This document shows, one piece after another, positions 12,699-18,686 of a stretch of 18,686 bases of DNA. Origin of the DNA: an uncultured Aquincola sp. (GTDB taxonomy: Bacteria; Pseudomonadota; Gammaproteobacteria; Burkholderiales; Burkholderiaceae); NCBI GenBank assembly GCA_937883885.1, contig CAKZXL010000188.1, positions 1-18,686 on the forward strand. The letters run 5' to 3'. Both the position numbers and the translations under genes were made by a program. The stretch's first letter is position 1; each line of letters starts with the position of its first letter. The notes under the pieces were generated by a model. It was given only the letters and a program-made list of their open reading frames with translations, had not been told where the DNA came from and did no database searches.

Positions 12699-13773
12699 AC
12701 AAGCCTGGCCGCTGCGCTTCGAGCGCCGGGCCGAGCCCTCGCGCGGCTGGCAGCTGGCCGCGCCCTTCGTGGCGGTGGCCTTCACGCTGGCGGTGGCTTC
12801 GCTGCTGGTGGCCTGGGCCGGCGCGCCGGTGGGGCAGGCCTATGCGCTGCTGCTCGAAGGCGCCTTCGGCTCGCGCTTTGCGATCACCGAGACGCTGACC
12901 CGCGCCACGCCGCTGATCTTTACCGGGCTGGCGGCGGCGGTGGCCTTCCGGGCGCGGCTCTTCAACATCGGCGCCGAGGGGCAGCTGTATGCCGGTGCGC
13001 TGGCCGCGGTGGCGGTGGGTGGCCTGCACGACGGCACCGGCTTCGAGGCCGCCACCTGGCTGCTGTTCCCGGCCATGATTGCCGCCGCCATGCTGGCCGG
13101 CGCACTGCTGCTGCTGGGCCCGGCGCTGTTGAAGTCGCGGCTGGGCGTGGACGAGGTGGTGACCACGCTGCTGCTCAACTTCATCGTGCTGCTGTTCGTC
13201 TCGATGATGCTGGACGGCCCGATGAAAGACCCCACCGCGATGGGCTGGCCGCAGAGCGTGGCCCTGCAAGACCCGCTGCAGCTGGGCAAGCTGATCGAGC
13301 GCAGCCGCGTGCACACCGGGCTGCTGGCGGCGCTGGGCCTGGCGGTGGCGTTGTGGCTGCTGTTGCAGCGCACCGCCACCGGCCTGGAGATCCGGGCCGT
13401 CGGCGCCAACCCGCGGGCGGCAGCCTTTGCAGGCATGCCGGTGGGCTGGGTCACGGTGAAGGTGGCCATGATGTCGGGCGCACTGGCCGGTCTGGCCGGC
13501 GCGGTGGAAGTGGCCGGCCGCACCAGCTACGTCACGCTCGACATGTCGCCGGGCTATGGCTACAGCGGCATCGTCATCGCGATGCTGGCGGGCCTGAACC
13601 CGCTGGGCGTGGTGGTGGCCGCGGTGTTCGTGGCCGGCATGCTGGTGGGCGCCGACAGCATGAGCCGCAGCGTGGGCGTGCCCACCTACATCGCCGACGT
13701 GATCGTGGCCGTGAGCCTGATCGCCATCCTCGTCACCAGCCTGTTGGCTCAATACCGATGCAGGCGTTCCTGA
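12691..13773 (+). CDS. Nucleoside-type ABC importer permease 1 (BPD_transp_2)
   Basis: A 360-residue polytopic inner-membrane permease. A basic cytoplasmic N-terminus (MSRQAWPLRFERRAEPSRG) leads into about 8-10 hydrophobic segments. Family markers are 'FNIGAEGQLYAGALAAVA', 'SRLGVDEVVTTLLLNFIVLL', 'RAVGANPRAAAFAGM' and 'MSPGYGYSGIVIAMLAGLNPLGVV'. It is the larger of two paired permeases, as in BmpDEFG-like and YufOPQ systems. It pairs with the next gene to form the membrane channel energised by the upstream ATPase. The ATG at 12691 lies inside the ATPase 3' end (8-bp overlap), and its own 3' end overlaps permease 2 by 16 bp, so translation is probably coupled along the series. Confidence 0.94.
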
Positions 13774-14708
13774 GTGCCATCGCCGAGCTGCTGGCTTCGG
13801 CGCCCTTCTGGGTGGCGGTGCTGCGCATCGCCACGCCCTTGCTGCTGGGCACGCTGGGCGTGCTGCTGTGCGAGCGGGCCGGCGTGTTGAACCTGGGCAT
13901 CGAAGGCATCATGGTGGCCGGTGCCTTCGGCGGCTGGCTGGCGGTGTACCAGGGCGCGCCGCTGTGGGGGGGCGTGCTGGCGGCGGCGGTGGTGGGCATG
14001 GTGTTCGGCCTGCTGCATGGCTGGCTCACCGTCACGCTGGCGCTGTCGCAGCATGTGTCGGGTCTGGGCATCACGCTGCTGGCCACCAGCCTGGCCAGCT
14101 ATGCCTATCGGGTGAGCTTTCCGAAGGTGGAGAGCCCGCCCACCATCACGCCCTTCGCACCGATGGAGTGGCTGCCCGTGCCGGTGCTCAACCAGCAGAC
14201 GCCGCTCACGCTGCTGGCGCTGCTGCTGGTGCCGGCGGTGGCGTGGGGGTTGATGCGCACGCCGCTGGGCCTGGCCATCCGCATGGTGGGCGAGAACCCG
14301 TCGGCCGCCGAAGGGCAGGGCCTGTCGGTGGCACGGCTGCGCATCGGGGCGGTGGTGGCCGGCTCGGCCTTGATGGGCGTGGCCGGCGGCTTTCTCACGC
14401 TGGCGGCCTTCAACGCCTTCTACTTCAACATGGTCAACGGCCGCGGCTGGGTGTGCGTGGCGCTGGTGGTGTTCGCTTCTTGGCGGCCGGGCAAGGCCTT
14501 GCTGGGCGCCTTGTTGTTCGCCTTTTTCGATGCCTTGCAGCTGCGGCTGCAGCAGGCCGATGGCGGCGCCGAGGCCGCGCTGGCGCTGCCTTACCAGCTG
14601 TACCTGATGCTGCCCTATGCCATGGCCATCGTGGCGCTGGTGGTGGTGGCGCGGCGCGCGGCCTATCCGCAGGCCTTGATGAAGCCCTACCGCAAGGGCG
14701 AGCGTTGA
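13758..14708 (+). CDS. Nucleoside-type ABC importer permease 2 (BPD_transp_2)
   Basis: A 316-residue polytopic permease and partner of the preceding one. The ATG at 13758 is chosen because the family N-terminus starts there (MQAFLSAIAELLASAPFWVAV). The open frame continues upstream only as a shadow of permease 1. Family markers are 'CERAGVLNLGIEGIMVAGAFGGWLA', 'LHGWLTVTLALSQHVSGLGITLLA', 'RMVGENPSAAEGQGLSVARLRIGAVVAGSALMGVAGGFLTLA' and a conserved 'NGRGWVCVALVVFASWRPGKALLGALLFA'. It overlaps permease 1 by 16 bp and has no clear Shine-Dalgarno, consistent with coupled translation. An 87-bp gap without an obvious hairpin or promoter separates it from the URC1-like gene. Confidence 0.93.
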   Translation: MQAFLSAIAELLASAPFWVAVLRIATPLLLGTLGVLLCERAGVLNLGIEGIMVAGAFGGWLAVYQGAPLWGGVLAAAVVGMVFGLLHGWLTVTLALSQHVSGLGITLLATSLASYAYRVSFPKVESPPTITPFAPMEWLPVPVLNQQTPLTLLALLLVPAVAWGLMRTPLGLAIRMVGENPSAAEGQGLSVARLRIGAVVAGSALMGVAGGFLTLAAFNAFYFNMVNGRGWVCVALVVFASWRPGKALLGALLFAFFDALQLRLQQADGGAEAALALPYQLYLMLPYAMAIVALVVVARRAAYPQALMKPYRKGER

Positions 14709-14795
14709 AGCCGCGCCACACCGCACACACAGCGCCCCGCGTACGATGGTCCGCAGCGTGTCGATGCCAGATCCCGTTCTTCCGGAGAGCCTGAG

Positions 14796-16044
<1,249 letters not shown>

Positions 16045-16058
<14 letters not shown>

Positions 16059-17304
16059 AGTGGCTGACGCATCGACCCTGGCCGCGGTGCAGCAACTGCG
16101 CCAGGCCGCCACCATCCGCGAGCGCTGCGCCCACATCGCCCGCGCGGTGGAGGCCGGCCGCTCGCAGCACTTCACGCTGGATGCCCGCCGGCTGGACGCG
16201 GTGGCCGACCGCGTGGCCGCACTCACGCGCGGCCGCTTTCCGGACGGGGGCATTCCGTACCACAGCCGCTGGCGCCACTTCGAGGCCGGCGGCGTCGACC
16301 GCAAGGCCGAGATGGATGCGCTGCTGGCCGGCCGCAGCGCGGCCGAGGTGGCGCGCGCGCGCATCGATCTGGCCCTGGTGAGCGTGCTGCTGGACGCGGG
16401 CGCCGGGCCGCAGTGGTCGTATGCCGAAGTGCTGCCCGGCGGCGCTGCCGGCGGCCGCTACAGCCGCTCGGAAGGGCTGGGCGTGGCCAGCTTCCGCGCT
16501 TTCCTGGCCGGTGCGTTTTCGTCCGACCCGGCCGAGCCGCTGCGGGTGGATGCGCGGGCGCTGCAGTCCATCGATGCCACGCGCCTGGCGGCGGTGTTCC
16601 AGGTGAGCGACACCAACCCACTGGTGGGCCTGGACGGCCGCGCCGCGTTGCTGCGCCGTCTGGGTGACGCACTGGCCGCGCAGCCTGAATGGTTCGGCCC
16701 GGAAGGCCGGCCCGGCCGCCTGTTCGACCTGCTGCAGCCGGCCGGCACGGTGCAGGCGGCAGCCATCCTGCAGGCCTTGCTCGATGCCTTCAGCGGCATC
16801 TGGCCCAGCGGCCAGCGCTTCGGCCCAGCGCAGCTGCCGGTGGGCGATGCCTGGCCGCATGCGCTGGCCGGCGGCAGCGGTGCGAGTGCGGGCTGGGTGC
16901 CCTTCCACAAGCTCAGCCAGTGGCTCAGCTACTCGCTGCTGGAGCCGTTTGAATGGGCCGGCGTGCCGGTGGCGGGCCTGGACGCGTTGACGGGCCTGCC
17001 CGAGTACCGCAACGGCGGCCTGCTGCTGGATGCAGGCGTCATCCTCCCGCGCGACGCGGGCTTCGCCGATCGGCCCCGCCGGCCGGGTGAGCCTTGGGTG
17101 ATCGAGTGGCGGGCGCTGACCGTGGTGCTGCTGGACGAACTGGCCCCGCGGGTGCGTGAGCGCCTGGGCGTCACCGCCGAGCAGATGCCGCTGGCCTGCG
17201 TGCTGGAAGGCGGCACCTGGCAGGCCGGCCGCCAGATCGCCGCCGAACTGCGCCCCTGCGGCGGCCCACCGGTGCAGATCGACAGCGACGGCACGGTGTT
17301 TTGA
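16045..17304 (+). CDS. DUF1688 protein (URC4/Urg3-type uracil catabolism)
   Basis: A 419-residue cytoplasmic protein of the DUF1688 family, which in L. kluyveri (URC4) is required for uracil catabolism but has no proven biochemical activity to my knowledge. Conserved-looking blocks are 'FPDGGIPYHSRWRHFEAGG' (65-83), 'LLDAGAGPQWSY' (115-126), 'GRYSRSEGLGVASFRAF' (137-153), 'NPLVGLDGRAALLRRLG' (191-207), 'VPFHKLSQWLSYSLLEPFEW' (285-304) and 'GLPEYRNGGLLLDAGV' (317-332). There is no signal peptide or membrane segment. The GTG at 16045 has GAAGGGG just upstream and lies inside the URC1-like gene (14-bp overlap), so the two proteins are probably made in a fixed ratio. TTG 16051 and GTG 16060 are alternative starts. 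It is the last gene of the cluster. Confidence 0.9.
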
Positions 17305-17309
17305 AGTTG

Positions 17310-17402
17310 GCCCCCAAGCTCGCTGTGCTCGCGCCCCCCCAAGGGGGATCTCAGTCCCTTGGGGCGGCCCGGCGGGACTGAGGTTCGCCCCCAAGCTCGC
17401 TG
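17310..17402 (+). repeat. Intergenic repeat element with flanking direct repeats and nested hairpins; possible terminator of the URC cluster
   Basis: GCCCCCAAGCTCGCTG occurs at 17310-17325 and again at 17387-17402. Between the copies lie two overlapping perfect 9-bp inverted repeats. CCCCAAGGG (17337-17345) pairs with CCCTTGGGG (17356-17364), and CTCAGTCCC (17350-17358) pairs with GGGACTGAG (17374-17382). They share 17356-17358, so only one can form fully at a time. The element starts 6 bp after the DUF1688 stop. I recall very similar sequences scattered between genes in Burkholderiales, so it is probably a family-wide REP-like element that may also end transcripts. It accounts for about a quarter of the 361-bp gap 17305-17665. 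Confidence 0.75.
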
Positions 17403-17503
17403 GCGCACGCGTCTACCCGACGGGAGTCGTCAACCCGCAGGCGCGGGGCCGCATTGAGATGGCGTCGGGGGCAAGCACGATCGCCCGCAAAGCGCCACAA
17501 TTG

Positions 17504-17514
17504 CTGCAGTGCAG
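17504..17514. promoter_or_regulatory. CTGC-N3-GCAG site, candidate PhaR-type operator
   Basis: CTGCAGTGCAG matches the CTGC-N3-GCAG pattern that I recall for the polyhydroxyalkanoate regulator PhaR. It sits 151 bp before the start of the PhaB-like reductase gene. A single short palindrome in GC-rich DNA can arise by chance, so this rests on context. Confidence 0.35.
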
Positions 17515-17539
17515 CGTAGAGACGCTGGCGTCAAGCACC

Positions 17540-17553
17540 GTGCAAATATGCAC
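17540..17553. promoter_or_regulatory. GTGCA-AATA-TGCAC dyad upstream of the PhaB-like gene
   Basis: Perfect 5-bp arms around an AT-rich centre (AATA), the most AT-rich spot in the 361-bp gap 17305-17665. It lies 26 bp downstream of the CTGC-N3-GCAG site and 112 bp before the reductase start. It may be a second regulator half-site pair or part of the promoter. No convincing -35/-10 pair was found. The remaining sequence from 17554 to 17665 shows only the gene's ribosome binding site (AGAGGG, about 17651-17656). Confidence 0.3.
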
Positions 17554-17665
17554 CGTCTTGGCGCGCAGGGGGCGCCCCTGGCGGTTCAGCCGCCCGGCCG
17601 GTGTCCGAAGGTATTTCCAAGGCGGCGGCTGGGGCCGCGTCCGTCAACACAAGAGGGTTGTTTCC

Positions 17666-18409
17666 ATGAGTTCGCGCATCGCCTACGTCACCAGCGGGAT
17701 GGGTGGCGTCGGCACTGCCATCTGCCAAGCCCTGGCGCGCAGCGGCCACACCGTGGTGGCCGGCTGTGCGCCGGATTCGCCGCGCCGCGCGGCCTGGCTG
17801 GCGGCGCAGAAGGCGCTGGGTTTCCATTTCATCGCCTCCGAAGGTGACGTGACCGACTGGGCCAGCACCACCCGCGCCTTCGGGGCGGTGCAGCGCGAGC
17901 TGGGCCCGATCGACGTGCTGGTGCACAACGCCGGCCGTTCCTGCGAACGCCACTTCCGCGACATGGCGCCCAGCGACTGGCAGGCGGTCATCCGCGGCAA
18001 CATCGATTCGCTGTTCAACGTCACCAAGCAGGTGGTGGACGGCATGATGGAGCGGCGCTTCGGCCGCATCGTGCTGATGGCCTCGCTCACCGGCGGCCAG
18101 GGTCGGGTGCGCGAGGTGAACTACGCCACCGCCAAGGCCGCTGCCCAGGGCTTCACCCGCTCGCTGGCGCAGGAGCTGGCGCCGCACGGCATCACCGTCA
18201 ACACGGTGTCGCCGGGCCACATCGCCGGGGCCGGCGCGCGCACGCCGCCGCCCGACGTGCTGCAGCAACTGGCCGCCGCCACCCCGGTGCGCCGCCTCGG
18301 CCGGCCCGAGGAAGTGGCCAGCCTGTGCAACTGGCTGGCGTCGGACGATGCGGCGTTCATGACGGGGGTCGATTTCCCCGTCAACGGTGGCGCCCTCACG
18401 GGTCGATAG
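17666..18409 (+). CDS. SDR-family oxidoreductase, PhaB (acetoacetyl-CoA reductase)-like with altered substrate pocket
   Basis: A 247-residue NAD(P)-dependent short-chain dehydrogenase that aligns without gaps to PhaB through the active-site region. The cofactor motif is TSGMGGVG (9-16; PhaB has TGGMGG). 'CAPDSPRR' keeps R40/R41, linked to NADPH preference. NAG is at 88-90, N112 is kept, and the catalytic residues S140, Y153 and K157 (YATAK) are intact. However, the PhaB acyl-CoA-contact residues Q147, F148, Q150 and Y185 are here R147, V148, E150 and H185. The substrate is therefore uncertain. ATG at 17666 follows AGAGGG by 9 nt. It has its own upstream region with TGC-rich dyads, and no phaC or phaA is visible nearby. 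The fold and cofactor use are secure; the acetoacetyl-CoA reductase label is not. Confidence 0.88.
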   Translation: MSSRIAYVTSGMGGVGTAICQALARSGHTVVAGCAPDSPRRAAWLAAQKALGFHFIASEGDVTDWASTTRAFGAVQRELGPIDVLVHNAGRSCERHFRDMAPSDWQAVIRGNIDSLFNVTKQVVDGMMERRFGRIVLMASLTGGQGRVREVNYATAKAAAQGFTRSLAQELAPHGITVNTVSPGHIAGAGARTPPPDVLQQLAAATPVRRLGRPEEVASLCNWLASDDAAFMTGVDFPVNGGALTGR

Positions 18410-18444
18410 GACACCGTCCCCGCGGGCCACGGCATCATCCCCGC

Positions 18445-18686
18445 ATGCCGTTCACCCCACCGCTCCACCACGACCGTTTCGACTACTCGCCGATCACCCG
18501 GCGCAATCTGCCCGATTGGCCGGGCGGTGCGCGGCTGGCGGTGTACATCGGCTTCAACCTCGAGCATTTCGCCTTTGGCGAAGGCCTGGGCGCGCGGCTG
18601 GCGCCGGCGCTACCCAACCAGCCGGACGTGCTGAACTACGCCTGGCGCGAATACGGCAACCGCGTGGGCGCGTGGCGCTGCCTGGA
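18445..18686 (+). CDS. Polysaccharide deacetylase-family protein (NodB/PuuE-like), 3'-truncated by the window edge
   Basis: Only the first 80 residues are present. They read 'DRFDYSPITRRNLPDWPGGARLAVYIGFNLEHFAFGEG', followed by 'LPNQPDVLNYAWREYGNRVGAWRCL'. This is the N-terminus of a roughly 290-residue group of polysaccharide-deacetylase-fold proteins related to PuuE-type allantoinases, which act on C-N bonds rather than sugars. The metal-binding residues of the fold lie beyond the window. The ATG at 18445 gives the expected N-terminus but has no good Shine-Dalgarno. It starts 35 bp after the SDR stop, so cotranscription with that gene is plausible. Function is unknown; a role in nitrogen-ring compound breakdown would fit the neighbourhood but is speculative. 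Confidence 0.75.
   Translation, partial: MPFTPPLHHDRFDYSPITRRNLPDWPGGARLAVYIGFNLEHFAFGEGLGARLAPALPNQPDVLNYAWREYGNRVGAWRCL

Noticed and set aside
17666..18409. Part of a phaCAB polyhydroxybutyrate operon
   Set aside because: No synthase or thiolase gene is adjacent, and the substrate-contact residues of PhaB are not kept.

Overview
The window is 18.7 kb of very GC-rich DNA with tightly packed, strongly third-position-biased genes. A Bug/TctC-type periplasmic receptor, a 'SSVSIYGLVD' porin, a group-2 PyrF, a PhaB-like reductase and a CCCCCAAGCTCGCTG-type intergenic repeat together point to a Burkholderiales betaproteobacterium, probably from the Rubrivivax/Leptothrix/Ideonella neighbourhood. 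The genus is an inference.

Layout. (1) 1-822: the 3' part of a Bug-family solute-binding receptor (+), converging on a porin (-, 867-1931). (2) 9920 down to 867: a minus-strand series of DUF898/YjgN membrane protein, M48 metallopeptidase (GTGA overlap), purB, pyrF, a 1082-residue hybrid sensor histidine kinase, and the porin. Gaps are 34-148 bp. (3) 10061-17304: a plus-strand cluster transcribed divergently from block 2. It encodes a BMP-family periplasmic binding protein, a double-domain ABC ATPase, two BPD_transp_2 permeases, a GTP-cyclohydrolase-II-like protein of the URC1 type and a DUF1688 protein of the URC4 type. Three of its junctions overlap (8, 16 and 14 bp). (4) 17305-17665: a 361-bp non-coding stretch with a hairpin-rich repeat and TGC-rich dyads. 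(5) 17666-18409: a stand-alone SDR that aligns with PhaB acetoacetyl-CoA reductase but has a changed substrate pocket. (6) 18445 to the end: the start of a polysaccharide-deacetylase-family gene.

The most interesting unit is block 3. URC1 and URC4 are known from the yeast Lachancea kluyveri uracil-catabolism (URC) pathway, which degrades uracil by a route distinct from the reductive (dihydropyrimidine) and Rut pathways. URC4 has no established biochemical activity that I know of. Here the two genes overlap and lie directly downstream of a complete nucleoside-type ABC importer, so the cluster reads as an import-and-degrade module for a pyrimidine nucleoside or base. No uracil phosphoribosyltransferase, urea-degrading enzyme or dedicated regulator is visible. 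The importer substrate and the pathway role are inferred from homology and context, not demonstrated.
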